64,000 bases of DNA from Nostoc sp. C052 (GCF_013393905.1 NZ_CP040272.1:3654001-3718000), one strand, 5' to 3'; numbered from the stretch's first letter, positions 17,710 through 27,240 are shown. The notes: a model not told the origin generated them from the letters alone. A program made the numbers and translations.

Positions 17710-18603
17710 ATGAAAATTCCTTTGATCAAAATTAACCGCCGCTTCTTTTTAATCGCGGTTACATCATTTGCAGCATCCACAGTATTTACTAGCTGTAGCT
17801 CACCCAATTCTGCCTCTAATCCCGCACCAAATCCGGCAGCAACACCAGCAGCTAATACTGTCACTACGGCAACGAAAGAGAAAGTCAAAATTGGAGTTAC
17901 ACCAGTACCCGCAGGAGAAATTTTAGAATTTGTCAAAAAGAATTTAGCACCAGAGGTAGGATTAGATATTGAAATTGTTACTTTCAATGATTTTGTCCAA
18001 AATAACTCAGCACTTAGGGATGGACAAATCGATGCTAATTACTTTCAGCACGTCCCCTTTATGGAAGACTATGGCAAGCATAACAATATCAAAATGGTTG
18101 CTTTTAATCCTCCAATTCACTTAAATCCAGTCGGAGTTTATTCCAAGCGCCACAAATCTTTAGCTGAAGTCCCGCAAAATGGACTTGTCACTATTCCTGA
18201 TGATGCTAGCAACGCTAACCGAGCTTTGAGGGTGTTAGAAAGCGCTAAATTAATCAAGCTAAAAGACAATCTTAAAGGAGTAGCAAGTGTCAAAGATATT
18301 GTTGAAAATCCCAAAAAACTCACAATCAAAGAAATACCAGGAGCGCAGGCAATTCCCTCACTACCTGATGTGGATTTAGCAGCAATAACAGGTAACTGGG
18401 TTGTCCAAGCAGGGATGCGAACTGATAAAGATGCTTTAGCGTTGGAATCTGCTCGAAACCCAATTTATGCAGTTACTCTGACTACGTTACAAGGAAAAGA
18501 AAACGACCCCAGAATTAAAAAAGTCTATCAATTGCTCCGAGATCAAAAAGTTAAGGATTTTATTAAAGAAAAGTACAAAGGTGCTGTGCTGGCAATTCCC
18601 TAA
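17710..18603 (+). CDS. MetQ/NlpA-type methionine-binding lipoprotein 1
   Basis: 297 residues. The signal FFLIAVTSFAASTVFTSC ends in a lipobox (TSC, Cys about residue 29), followed by a low-complexity PNPAATPAAN linker. The NlpA/MetQ domain shows VKIGVTPVPAGEILEFVKKNLAPEVGLDIEIVTFNDFVQNNSALRDGQIDANYFQHVPFMEDY, then a conserved C-terminal YAVTLTTLQG. Such proteins deliver D/L-methionine or its oxidised forms to MetNI. It is first of a tandem pair upstream of metN. Confidence 0.88.
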   Translation: MKIPLIKINRRFFLIAVTSFAASTVFTSCSSPNSASNPAPNPAATPAANTVTTATKEKVKIGVTPVPAGEILEFVKKNLAPEVGLDIEIVTFNDFVQNNSALRDGQIDANYFQHVPFMEDYGKHNNIKMVAFNPPIHLNPVGVYSKRHKSLAEVPQNGLVTIPDDASNANRALRVLESAKLIKLKDNLKGVASVKDIVENPKKLTIKEIPGAQAIPSLPDVDLAAITGNWVVQAGMRTDKDALALESARNPIYAVTLTTLQGKENDPRIKKVYQLLRDQKVKDFIKEKYKGAVLAIP

Positions 18604-18688
18604 TGATGTGAGTTTTTAGATGTAATTTTGGAGTTAAAAAAGCCAGTTAATCTTTTTAGCTCCTCCAACACTATACAAAGGCGATCGC

Positions 18689-19582
18689 ATGAAAAATACT
18701 TTAATCAAAATTAACCGCCGCTTCTTTGTAATAACTGCTATATCATTTACAGCATCCACATTATTTGCTAGCTGTAGTTCACCCAATTCTCCCTCTAATA
18801 CCGCAGTCAATACATCAGCAAAAACAACTGCTAATACAGTTGCAACTACACAAGAAGAGAAAATAAAAGTTGGAGTTTCACCTGTCCCAGCCGGAGAGAT
18901 TTTAGAATTTGTCAAAAAGAATTTAGCACCAGCAGCAGGACTAAACATCGAAATCGTCACCTTTAGTGACAGTGTGCAAGACAACTTCGCACTGAGGGAT
19001 AAACAAATAGATGCTAATTACTTTCAGCACCTACCTTTTATGGAGGACTTTGGGAAGCAACACAATATCAAAATGGTAGCCTTAAACCCTCCAATTCATT
19101 TGAATCCAGTTGGCATTTATTCCAAACGGCATAAATCTTTAGCTGAGGTTCCTAAAAATGGGTTAGTGATTATTCCTGGCGATATCAACAATGCTCATCG
19201 CGCGTTGAAGGTACTAGAAGAAGCTAAGTTAATCAAGCTGAAAAATAATCCTGGGGTTTTAGTAAGTATTAAAGATATTGTCGAAAATCCCAAAAATTTG
19301 CAAATCAAAGAAGTTATATCTGGTCAGCTGTTACCCTCCCTTCCTGATGTCGATTTAGGCGTGATGACAGGTGCAACAGTTCTAGCAGGAGGAATGCGAA
19401 CAGATAAAGATGCTTTGGCATTGGAATCAGCTAAAAACCCACTCTATGCGGTTACTCTTACTACTTTGCAGGGGCAAGAGAATGACCCCAAAATTCAGAA
19501 ACTTTACAAATTGCTCCGGGATCAAAAAGTCAAGGATTTTATTAAAGAAAAGTATCAAGGTGCAGTAATTCCTATTCCTTAG
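18689..19582 (+). CDS. MetQ/NlpA-type methionine-binding lipoprotein 2
   Basis: 297 residues, tandem paralogue of the previous gene with the lipobox ASC and the same family blocks (VGVSPVPAGEILEFVKKNLAP, DANYFQHLPFMEDF). It diverges most in residues 185-220, which line the cleft in MetQ structures, suggesting a different ligand. It lies about 145 bp before metN and is probably co-transcribed with it. Confidence 0.88.
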   Translation: MKNTLIKINRRFFVITAISFTASTLFASCSSPNSPSNTAVNTSAKTTANTVATTQEEKIKVGVSPVPAGEILEFVKKNLAPAAGLNIEIVTFSDSVQDNFALRDKQIDANYFQHLPFMEDFGKQHNIKMVALNPPIHLNPVGIYSKRHKSLAEVPKNGLVIIPGDINNAHRALKVLEEAKLIKLKNNPGVLVSIKDIVENPKNLQIKEVISGQLLPSLPDVDLGVMTGATVLAGGMRTDKDALALESAKNPLYAVTLTTLQGQENDPKIQKLYKLLRDQKVKDFIKEKYQGAVIPIP

Positions 19583-19727
19583 CAAAAAAGTCAATTTTTT
19601 GAAGGAACCACAGAGGCGCAGAGGACGCAGAGAGAAGAAAGAAATACTTAACTGAATCGTATTGCAATATAAGTTTCTTTGCTTTCTCAAACAAGACATA
19701 TATCCTTTTTTTGGAGTAATTCTTAAG

Positions 19728-20705
19728 ATGATTACATTTACTGATGTACGCAAAGTTTATCACCAAGGAAATCAAGAGATCGTAGCACTGGATGGCGTTA
19801 GCTTTGAGGTCAAACCAGGTGAGATTTTTGGAGTTTTAGGACAGAGTGGTGCAGGTAAAAGTACCTTAATTCGTTGTGTTAATCAATTAGAAAAGCCTAC
19901 ATCGGGTTACGTCACAGTCGATGGACAGGAAATTACCAAACTCTCCGGTATCAGGTTGCGCCAAAGTCGTCAGCGAATTGGAATGATTTTTCAGCACTTT
20001 AACTTACTCAGTTGCAGAACTGTGGCGGAAAATATCGCTTTTCCTTTGGAAGTGATTGGTTACAGCAAACTGAAGCAACGGGCAAAAGTTGAAGAATTAA
20101 TCTCACTAGTTGGTTTAGCAGGTAAAGCGAATGCTTATCCAGCACAACTTTCGGGCGGTCAAAAGCAACGGGTTGGTATTGCTAGGGCGCTAGCTGGTGA
20201 ACCAAAAGTATTGCTTTCTGATGAAGCGACTTCAGCACTTGATCCTCAAACGACGCGATCAATTTTGGAACTATTGCGCGATCTCAATAAGCGTATGGGG
20301 CTAACAATTCTGCTGATTACCCATGAAATGGGCGTAGTTAAGCAAATCTGCGACAGTGTAGCGGTACTCAATGCTGGCAAGGTTGTAGAACAGGGGCGAG
20401 TCAGCGATTTAATCGCCAAGCCAGAATCACTTCTCGCCCAAGAAGTTTTTCCGCGTCGCAATGGACATTTAGCACGTCCTGGCGCAGTGCTAGCAACGAT
20501 CGCCTTTGCCGGAGAACAAGCCAAACAACCAATCTTCGCCACTTTAGCACGTCGTTTTGATGTTGATATCAATATCCTCAGCGGTAGCGTCGAAACCGTA
20601 GGCGATCGCCGCGTTGGTCAATTTCACATCGAACTAGAAGGATCAAAGATTACGCAAGCCTTGAAATATCTACACGAATCAGAGTTTGAGGTAGAAGTGC
20701 ATTAG
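19728..20705 (+). CDS. metN: Methionine ABC transporter ATPase with NIL domain
   Basis: The start is ATG 19728, with TTTGGAG about 12 nt upstream; the upstream TTG would add a non-conserved tail. About 325 residues. Walker A is GQSGAGKST, Q-loop FQHFNLL, signature LSGGQKQRVGIARAL, Walker B VLLSDEATSALD and switch ITHEMG. The C-terminal NIL domain (from about residue 260, IFATLARRFDVDINILSGSVE) is where methionine binds to inhibit transport in E. coli MetN. The permease partner MetI is 1.7 kb downstream, separated by a monooxygenase gene and a fragment of a second metN. Confidence 0.92.
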   Translation: MITFTDVRKVYHQGNQEIVALDGVSFEVKPGEIFGVLGQSGAGKSTLIRCVNQLEKPTSGYVTVDGQEITKLSGIRLRQSRQRIGMIFQHFNLLSCRTVAENIAFPLEVIGYSKLKQRAKVEELISLVGLAGKANAYPAQLSGGQKQRVGIARALAGEPKVLLSDEATSALDPQTTRSILELLRDLNKRMGLTILLITHEMGVVKQICDSVAVLNAGKVVEQGRVSDLIAKPESLLAQEVFPRRNGHLARPGAVLATIAFAGEQAKQPIFATLARRFDVDINILSGSVETVGDRRVGQFHIELEGSKITQALKYLHESEFEVEVH

Positions 20706-20786
20706 AGTTCCGAGTGCTGAGTTAGGAGTTAGTTATTCTCCTCCTCCCCAATTCCCAGTCCCCAATCCCCAATCCCCAATCAAACT

Positions 20787-21974
20787 ATGAATGCAATTGA
20801 TACTACTTTACTTAAAACACGTACCATAGCGGCTAGTCCGGTAGATTATCCCGATAGCCCGTTGTCACAAGCTTTACGACAGCCCGTTTTACTCGGATTA
20901 TTCTTACCTATTCATCATGGTGGTTGGAGTTCGTCAGACTTACCGCGTACTACTGACTGGTCATTTGACTATAATGCCAAGCTGACCCAAAAGGCTGAGG
21001 AACTCGGTTTTGACCTCGTTTTCGGCTATTCTACTTGGCAGCCTAAAGGTGGACAAGGCCCGACACGGACGGAAGCGGGTTTAGATGCCTTCATCACCAC
21101 TGCATCCCTTGCCAGTATTACCTCACGTATCCTACTAATCTCGACAATTCACGTACTTTACGGGCCGTGGCATCCGATCCATCTTGCCAAATTTGGTGCA
21201 ACCCTTGACCACATTTCCAAAGGTCGATGGGGTATCAATGTCGTCACCGGACACCGGGCTTATGAGCATGAATTGTTCGGCTGGAGTCAGATCGAACACG
21301 ATCGCCGCTATGAACTTGCCGATGAATTTGTCTCTATCCTTGAAAGACTCTGGTCTGAAACCGAAAACTTTTCTTATCAGAGTCAGGCTTCTTGGCAGTT
21401 TAAGGATGCTTATATTAGCCCGCGATCGCTTTATGGTCGGCCGATTTTGGTTAACGCCACTGGCTCCGATGCAGGTATCAATTTTGCAGGTCGCCACTCT
21501 GATATCGTGTTCATCACTAGCCCAGGTGGTGGTGACATCGAAAGCGCCCTATCCTCGCTACCCGCTCACACTGCCCGTGTCAAACAATCTGCGATTAATA
21601 ATGGCCGACAAGTACGCACTCTCCTAAATCCGCTGATTGTCGTGCGCGAAACCGAACGAGAGGCGGAAGAATATGCTCAAGCAATCATCGACCACGCCGA
21701 TCGCGAGTCGATCGCTGGACGTTCTCGCTTCACCAGCGATGCACATGCCTGGAAGGGGCATCAAAAGGGCAATCTGCGGCATGGTGTCGGTAGTGCGATC
21801 GGCGGTAATGTCCAACTGATCGGTTCCCCTGAGCAGATCACCGAACAACTTCTGCAACTAAAAGAAGCTGGTGTTGATGGCTTCCAACTCGCCTTCTACG
21901 ATTTTGAACCCGATCTTGATTTCTTCGGCAAGCGCGTTCTCCCACTACTAAAACAGGCAGGATTGCGACTCTGA
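20787..21974 (+). CDS. LLM-class flavin monooxygenase (second organosulfur-type enzyme)
   Basis: 395 residues of luciferase-like barrel: LGLFLPIHHGGWSSSDLPRTTDWSFDYNAKLTQKAEELGFDLVFGY, then DHISKGRWGINVVTGHRAYEHELFG, HDRRYELADEFVSILERLW and a C-terminal LIGSPEQITEQLLQLKEAGVDGFQLAFYDFEPDLDFFGKRVLPLL. The pattern fits the SfnG/SsuD/DszA clade acting on sulfones, sulfonates or related compounds. It is located between metN and metI, so uptake and desulfurisation genes are interleaved. The start follows a ccccaat heptad array and has no clear Shine-Dalgarno. Confidence 0.8.
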   Translation: MNAIDTTLLKTRTIAASPVDYPDSPLSQALRQPVLLGLFLPIHHGGWSSSDLPRTTDWSFDYNAKLTQKAEELGFDLVFGYSTWQPKGGQGPTRTEAGLDAFITTASLASITSRILLISTIHVLYGPWHPIHLAKFGATLDHISKGRWGINVVTGHRAYEHELFGWSQIEHDRRYELADEFVSILERLWSETENFSYQSQASWQFKDAYISPRSLYGRPILVNATGSDAGINFAGRHSDIVFITSPGGGDIESALSSLPAHTARVKQSAINNGRQVRTLLNPLIVVRETEREAEEYAQAIIDHADRESIAGRSRFTSDAHAWKGHQKGNLRHGVGSAIGGNVQLIGSPEQITEQLLQLKEAGVDGFQLAFYDFEPDLDFFGKRVLPLLKQAGLRL

Positions 21975-22019
21975 CGCTTTACACCATTTTCAATCCAACC
22001 AACATCGTTAATCGGCTGT

Positions 22020-22250
22020 AGGGGAACTCCAAGAAATAAATTATCCAAATGTTTGTTGTGGGGTGGGCAACATGAGCGCCCAGTTTATAGGGCAATACAG
22101 TTCAGATAAGACCAAAACACTTGTAGAGACGGCGATTTATCGCGTCTTTTTTGCCAGTCGCCCTTAATCCAAGAGTATTGGTTTACAGGGCGGGCGAGAC
22201 GCCCACCCCACAAGAAGTAGTTGAGTATTTTTTTATTTGGAAGTTCTTAG
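22020..22250. repeat. Dispersed repeat G, copy 1, interrupted by repeat C copy 2
   Basis: The outer repeat (ggggaactccaagaaataaa ... ttttatttggaagttctta) matches 50409-50667 in inverse orientation. It is split near ccagtttatag by repeat C (22094-22168 plus a short tail ending gtattggtttac), after which the outer sequence resumes as gggcgggcgagacgccc. Confidence 0.6.
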
Positions 22251-22343
22251 AGGCCTACATCTGTAAGCCCCTACCCTTGTTTTTTATCTTCATCTATGCA
22301 AATCTTATAGTCAATACAACGCTAACTCTATTGATTTATCGTA

Positions 22344-22451
22344 GTATGCAATCGCCGCGTTGGTCAATTTCACATCCAACTAGAAGGATCAAAAGTAACC
22401 CAAGCCTTGAAATATTTACCCAAATCAGAGTTTGAAGTGGAGGTTTATTGA
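22344..22451 (+). pseudogene. metN 3' remnant (NIL domain end)
   Basis: About 108 bp closely matching the 3' end of metN (20602-20705). It encodes NRRVGQFHIQLEGSKVTQAL and continues to SEFEVEVY followed by TGA. There is no start codon or upstream domain. Its TGA overlaps the metI ATG (TGATG), preserving the ancestral metN-metI translational junction. It is best read as the tail of a second metN lost by deletion, or by rearrangement that placed the monooxygenase gene in between. Confidence 0.85.
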
Positions 22452-23107
22452 TGCAAGGGCAAGAATTGCTGCAAAGTTTATGGCTGGCTACTGGTGAAAC
22501 CTTTTACATGGTGAGTATATCAGCGGTAGTAGCGATACTTTTAGGTTTGCCTTTGGGCTTAATCTTGGTGATGACAGGGCCAGGGAACCTGCTAGATTTT
22601 CCCCAGGTACATAAAGTGTTGGGTGCGATCGTCAATACTGGGCGATCGTTTCCCTTTATTATTTTGCTAGTGGTATTGACACCACTAACGCGATTGATCG
22701 TCGGTACTTCCATCGGTAGTACGGCCGCGCTAGTTCCCCTAACCCTCGCCGCCATCCCATTTTTCGGCCGCATCGCTGAAACCAGCATTTTGGAAGTTGA
22801 TAAAGGACTAATAGAAGCCGCCCAAGCAATGGGTTGTAACTATTGGCAAATCGTTCTTAAAGTATTGATTCCAGAGGCTTTCCCATCCCTGCTGTTGGGT
22901 ATGACAATTCTGGTTGTGAGTCTACTGAACTCTTCTGCAATGGCTGGGGCCGTTGGTGGTGGCGGCTTAGGTAATTTGGCAATTCAATACGGCTACCAAC
23001 GATTCGATGTTGGCGTGATGATTTCCACCATTGTGGTTCTGATTGCCCTAGTGCAAATCGTACAGTTTTTAGGCGATTTACTGGCGCAGCGAACAAGAAA
23101 ACGATAA
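22451..23107 (+). CDS. metI: Methionine ABC transporter permease
   Basis: The start is ATG 22451, overlapping the TGA of the metN remnant. 218 residues with five likely membrane segments. The EAA loop EAAQAMGCNYWQIVLKVLIPEAFPSLLLG (about 120-150) contacts the ATPase, and AMAGAVGGGGLGNLAIQYGYQRF is typical of MetI. It pairs with MetN at 19728 and with the MetQ-like lipoproteins on either side. Expression was presumably coupled to the lost metN copy. Confidence 0.92.
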   Translation: MQGQELLQSLWLATGETFYMVSISAVVAILLGLPLGLILVMTGPGNLLDFPQVHKVLGAIVNTGRSFPFIILLVVLTPLTRLIVGTSIGSTAALVPLTLAAIPFFGRIAETSILEVDKGLIEAAQAMGCNYWQIVLKVLIPEAFPSLLLGMTILVVSLLNSSAMAGAVGGGGLGNLAIQYGYQRFDVGVMISTIVVLIALVQIVQFLGDLLAQRTRKR

Positions 23108-23220
23108 ATCGCCATTTTGCCAGGATTCGTAAACTTTTCAATCTTCTCTCTGCGTCTTCCGCATCTTGTAGAGAAAGCGGTTAGTTCACCTCCAATCTTG
23201 AATCACCAAGAATATTGCTC

Positions 23221-24078
23221 ATGAACATACAACATCCAAAAATTAACCGCCGATTTTTCCTCACAGCTTTAGGCTCGTTTACCGCCTCCATCCTCTTTGC
23301 TAGCTGTAGCCAACAACAAGCTCAAATAACTTCAAATACGGCCCAAGCAACGGCACAAAAAGAAGTCATTCAAGTTGGGGTGACGGGAATTATATCTGAA
23401 GATATTTTGAAGTTTGTAAACACTAAGCTAGCACCTCAAGAAGGATTAGAAGTAAAAGTTGTTACTTTTAATGACTGGATACAACCAAATACGGCTTTAA
23501 GAGACAAAGTAATTGATGCCAATTTTTTCCAACATCGACCTTTCATGAATAATGCAGTCAAGGAACTCAAAATCAATTTAGTCCCATTAAATCTAGTTTC
23601 CTTAAGCACACTCGGTCTTTTTTCAAAAAACCTTAAATCTGTGAATGAGGTTCCTCAAAATGCCACTGTCACAATTGCCAATGATGTGATTAATAATGAC
23701 CGAGGATTGAGGTTACTGGCAAGCAATGGCTTAATAAAACTTAAGGAAAATACCAAAGAATTTGTAACTCAAAGAGACATAGCCGAGAATCCGAAAAAAT
23801 TGCGAATCAAGGAAGTAGAAGGAGTCCAGGTAGTTCGAGCTATTAATGATGTAGACTTCATTGTTTCTTCGGCTCAAACCGTTGCTCTAGCAGGAATTAC
23901 ACCGCAATCTATGGGACAGGAGACAGCTAAAGATAAAAAATATGCTTTGGCATTAGTTACATTACAGGGTCGAGAAAATGAGCCAAAAATTCAGAAGCTA
24001 AATAAGTTACTTAACGATCCACAAGTTAGAGATTTTATTAACAAGCAGTATCAGGGACGAATAGTACCTGTATTTTAA
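23221..24078 (+). CDS. MetQ/NlpA-type binding lipoprotein 3
   Basis: The start is ATG 23221; the in-frame TTG at 23215 is less likely. About 285 residues with signal FFLTALGSFTASILFASC (lipobox ASC). The NlpA body is more diverged than the first two: EDILKFVNTKLAPQEGLEVKVVTFNDWIQPNTALRDKVIDANFFQHRPFM. The usual NPIH-type segment is replaced by NLVSLSTLGLFSKN, so the ligand may differ. It follows metI by about 110 bp. Confidence 0.86.
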   Translation: MNIQHPKINRRFFLTALGSFTASILFASCSQQQAQITSNTAQATAQKEVIQVGVTGIISEDILKFVNTKLAPQEGLEVKVVTFNDWIQPNTALRDKVIDANFFQHRPFMNNAVKELKINLVPLNLVSLSTLGLFSKNLKSVNEVPQNATVTIANDVINNDRGLRLLASNGLIKLKENTKEFVTQRDIAENPKKLRIKEVEGVQVVRAINDVDFIVSSAQTVALAGITPQSMGQETAKDKKYALALVTLQGRENEPKIQKLNKLLNDPQVRDFINKQYQGRIVPVF

Positions 24079-24094
24079 AGGTGGTGAAAGAATG

Positions 24095-24290
24095 AAGAAG
24101 AATTCAGAAGTCAGAATTCAGGAGCCGGAGATGTTACGCGTAGCTTGCTTCTCTGTAAGAGTACGCCGACTCGCTACCAGTCGGAGATACCCTGCGGGAA
24201 GTAAGCTAACCAAATTTTAAATTTGGTGTGAGTGCAAAACACCGATTATTCATTCTGAATTCTGGCTTCTGACTCCTGAATTCTGTTCGA
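24095..24290. repeat. Inverted heptad-type repeats
   Basis: gaattcagaagtcagaattcag at the left is mirrored by ctgaattctggcttctgac at the right, with ttacgcgtagcttgc-type palindromic sequence between. Fills most of the spacer after the third MetQ-like gene; no gene seen. Confidence 0.6.
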
Positions 24291-24374
24291 TGAAAAATGA
24301 CAATTTTGTTACTTCATCTTTCCAAAATTAGGAGTTACGAAACTTAAACTTGAGCATTACTGGAGAGTAAAATC

Positions 24375-24581
24375 ATGTTTTTTGGACAAATTGAAAAAGA
24401 ATTGCTTTGTGGAGAAATTTGGTCAGTTTGGCAAACAACGAAATTACCAGAACATCTACAGTTATTAGCGGATCAAGAACTAGGAAAACGCGATATTTGG
24501 GAATTACAGACCCAAAAGCCTAAGAAAAAGTCTAATCATCTAAATCTTGATGATGATTCTAGTCATTCAACAAGTATTTAA
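24375..24581 (+). CDS. Small protein of unknown function
   Basis: 68 residues. An aromatic N-terminal half (MFFGQIEKELLCGEIWSVWQ) is followed by a lysine run and an acidic/serine tail. GGAGAG lies about 8 nt before ATG and the gene is 29 bp upstream of an MFS gene, so it is likely translated. No motif recognised; it may be an accessory to the transporter. Confidence 0.5.
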   Translation: MFFGQIEKELLCGEIWSVWQTTKLPEHLQLLADQELGKRDIWELQTQKPKKKSNHLNLDDDSSHSTSI

Positions 24582-24610
24582 GCTACTATTCAATATTTTG
24601 GTGCATCATA

Positions 24611-25825
24611 ATGAGTTCTAAAGAGCATACTGCTCTAACCACTGATAGCAATTCGCTGACGCAACGGAGTACTGTTTTAACTTTAGCGATCGCTTGTGGT
24701 TTAGCAGTGGCCAATGTCTACTATAATCAGCCGCTACTAGCTGATATGGGACGTAGCTTGAATATCTCTGTCCAACAAGTGGGATTTATTCCCACTCTTA
24801 CCCAAACTGGCTATGCAGTCGGACTACTATTATTAGTCCCTTTGGGCGATCGCATGGAACGCCGCTGGTTAATTGTTACTATGCTAGGTTTGCTGGCTGG
24901 TATCTTAGTGCTAGAGGCTACAGCACCTAATATGGCTTGGCTTTCTGTGTCAAGTTTCGTACTTGGCTTCTGTAGTATAGTAGCACATCTAGTTATTCCA
25001 CTAGTCGCCCAACTAACACACCCTTCAGAGCGGGGTAAAGTTATTGGAACCCTACTCAGTGGTATGATCTTCAGCGTTCTTCTCGCCCGTTCAGTCAGTG
25101 GGATAATTGGGGAATATCTGGGTTGGCGAGCCGTATATGGCATCTCAGCAGGTGTAATGCTTATCTTAGCTTTTGTGATCCAAGGTCGGATACCTGTAAG
25201 TAAGCCTTCATCTACCCTGTCATACCAGCAACTAATGCAGAGTCTTGTGCAACTAGTTCGTGAGCAGCCTGTATTACGTGAAGCGGCGCTGAATGTTGCA
25301 CTAGTATTTGCAGCCTTTAATGCTGCGTGGGTGACTCTAGTTTTTCTGCTAGAATCTCCCGCGTATAATTACGACAGTCGAGTTGCAGGTTTATTTGGCT
25401 TAGTTGGCTTAATTGGCGTTTTTACCACCCCAATTGTTGGACGAGTAGCAGATAGGCGGGGCCCCAGAATGTTAATTGGAGTAGCTGTTGTACTATCTCT
25501 ATCAGCTTTTGTCATCCTTTGGATAGCTGGTGGAACTCATTTGATCGGTCTTATATTAGGGGTGCTGATTCTGGACTTAGGAATGCATACTGGTTATGTT
25601 TCAAATCAAATCCGCGTCTACAACTTAGTTCCAAATGCTGAGAGCCGTTTGAATACGGTATACATGGTTACAAACTACACTGGCGGCGCACTCGGCTCTT
25701 TTCTTGGTACTTATGTCTGGGGATTGTGGCAATGGAACGGCGTTTGCGCCTTGGGATTATTTTTGTTGACAGTGGCGTTTATCGCTCATTTCAGTGTACG
25801 TAAGAGAAAATCTACAGTAGTTTAA
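24611..25825 (+). CDS. MFS transporter
   Basis: 404 residues with twelve predicted membrane segments. The motif-A region between helices 2 and 3 is PLGDRMERRWLI, with an equivalent VGRVADRRGPRMLI in the second half. The N-terminal ANVYYNQPLLADMG is typical of drug:H+ antiporter-like MFS proteins of the YgaY type. It sits in the organosulfur island and may export a by-product or import a substrate; this is contextual only. Confidence 0.85.
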   Translation: MSSKEHTALTTDSNSLTQRSTVLTLAIACGLAVANVYYNQPLLADMGRSLNISVQQVGFIPTLTQTGYAVGLLLLVPLGDRMERRWLIVTMLGLLAGILVLEATAPNMAWLSVSSFVLGFCSIVAHLVIPLVAQLTHPSERGKVIGTLLSGMIFSVLLARSVSGIIGEYLGWRAVYGISAGVMLILAFVIQGRIPVSKPSSTLSYQQLMQSLVQLVREQPVLREAALNVALVFAAFNAAWVTLVFLLESPAYNYDSRVAGLFGLVGLIGVFTTPIVGRVADRRGPRMLIGVAVVLSLSAFVILWIAGGTHLIGLILGVLILDLGMHTGYVSNQIRVYNLVPNAESRLNTVYMVTNYTGGALGSFLGTYVWGLWQWNGVCALGLFLLTVAFIAHFSVRKRKSTVV

Positions 25826-25896
25826 CTGGTTGTGGAGACTGGGGATTGGGGATTGGGTACTGGGAAATTATTCAAAACTTGGGAGGGATCAAAATC

Positions 25897-26080
25897 GAAT
25901 GGGACTAAGAAAATCTGAAAGGCTTGTGTCACCTCGTTCCCAGTCTTCAGACTGGGAACGTATTCCCAGAGGCTCTGCCTCTGGTCAATCCACTGGAGGC
26001 AGAGCCTCCCACAATCGTTTCCCAGCCTGGAGGCTAGGAACCAGTCAGTCCAAGGGCTGTGTCTTAACTTAGTATCATTC
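25897..26080. mobile_element. Miniature element A, copy 1 (degenerate)
   Basis: About 184 bp. Left terminus GAATGGGACTAAGAAAA; right terminus is a degenerate complement (cttagtatcattc). Internally it has the GTTCCCAGTC/GACTGGGAAC and GAGGCTCTGCCTC palindromes. It is an inverse-orientation relative of 34528-34711, which has perfect ends. Confidence 0.7.
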
Positions 26081-26172
26081 GAGTCAAAGTCCCTTACATA
26101 ATTCTTACGAGTAAAATCCCCAGTCCCCAATACCCAATCCTTTTTACCTAGAAAGAGAAGGAATCAATATCA

Positions 26173-27240
26173 ATGGCACATCTGTTTGAACCATTCAAAA
26201 TTCGTGAAGTTACCTTTCGCAACCGCATCGCCGTTTCACCGATGTGTCAATATTCCAGTACAAATGGATATGCTAACGATTGGCACTTTATTCATCTAGC
26301 GTCTCGCGCAGTTGGCGGTGCTGGGATAGTGATCACAGAAGCGGCAGCTGTGGAACCACGTGGACGCATTAGCCCGCAAGATTTGGGAATTTGGTCAGAT
26401 TCACATATAGAAAGTTTAGCCAAAACTGTGGCATTAATTCATAATTTTGGTGCTGTTGCAGGTATTCAACTTGCTCACGCAGGTAGAAAGGCCAGCACTG
26501 CCAAACCGAGCAAAGGAGGAAAAGCACTAGATGAATCTCAGGAAGGTTGGCGACCTGTAATTTCGAGTAGTGCGATCGCTTTTAGCCAAGATAGCCCAAT
26601 TCCAGAAGCCCTTAGCCTTGAGGGAATTCAAGAAGTTATTGACGCCTTTGCCCAAGCAGCTAAACGTTCTCTACAAGCTGGTTTCAAGGTAGTGGAAATC
26701 CATGCTGCCCACGGTTATCTACTGCACCAATTTCTCTCACCCCTTTCTAACCAGCGTCAAGATGATTATGGTGGTAGTTTTGAAAACCGGACTCGCCTCC
26801 TCAGAGAAGTAGTTCAAGCTGTCCGAGAGGTTTGGCCCCAGACACATCCACTCTGGGTACGCATCTCCGCCACTGATTGGGTAGATAATGGCTGGGACAT
26901 TGAGCAAAGTATCGCTTTAAGCGACAAACTCAAATCTCTAGGAGTTGATCTCATCGATACTTCCTCAGGAGGTACTATACCAGGCGTTCATATACCAATT
27001 AAACCTGGTTATCAGACTGAGTTTGCCGAACGCATCCGCCGCGAAGCTAATATTCATACAGGAGCCGTGGGGTTAATTACATCCCCGGAACAAGCTGACG
27101 AAATTATTCGTACAGAAGTAGCTGATATAGTGCTGTTAGGACGTGAACTCCTCCGTAATCCTTACTGGCCACATCTGGCAGCTAAACAGCTAGGACACGA
27201 TAAACTCTGGCCTGTTCAATACGATCGCGCTTGGCTATAA
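26173..27240 (+). CDS. Old Yellow Enzyme family NADH:flavin oxidoreductase (YqjM-like)
   Basis: 355 residues. LFEPFKIREVTFRNRIAVSPMCQYSS at the start includes the Cys that tunes FMN in YqjM-type enzymes. EIHAAHGYLLHQFLSPLSNQRQDDYGGSFENR holds the HAAHGYL...FLSP...DxYGGS family block, and HAGRKAS provides the substrate-side His. The C-terminal VGLITSPEQADEIIRTEVADIVLLGRELLRNPYWP binds the FMN phosphate. It is expected to reduce activated C=C bonds with NAD(P)H and could help supply reduced flavin in this island, which is speculative. Confidence 0.9.
   Translation: MAHLFEPFKIREVTFRNRIAVSPMCQYSSTNGYANDWHFIHLASRAVGGAGIVITEAAAVEPRGRISPQDLGIWSDSHIESLAKTVALIHNFGAVAGIQLAHAGRKASTAKPSKGGKALDESQEGWRPVISSSAIAFSQDSPIPEALSLEGIQEVIDAFAQAAKRSLQAGFKVVEIHAAHGYLLHQFLSPLSNQRQDDYGGSFENRTRLLREVVQAVREVWPQTHPLWVRISATDWVDNGWDIEQSIALSDKLKSLGVDLIDTSSGGTIPGVHIPIKPGYQTEFAERIRREANIHTGAVGLITSPEQADEIIRTEVADIVLLGRELLRNPYWPHLAAKQLGHDKLWPVQYDRAWL

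Noticed and set aside
20246..20572. 108-codon minus-strand frame opposite metN
   Set aside because: Antisense shadow of metN with low-complexity Ser/Arg content.
22151..22435. 94-codon plus-strand frame before metI
   Set aside because: It consists of repeats C and G plus part of the metN remnant read in the wrong frame.
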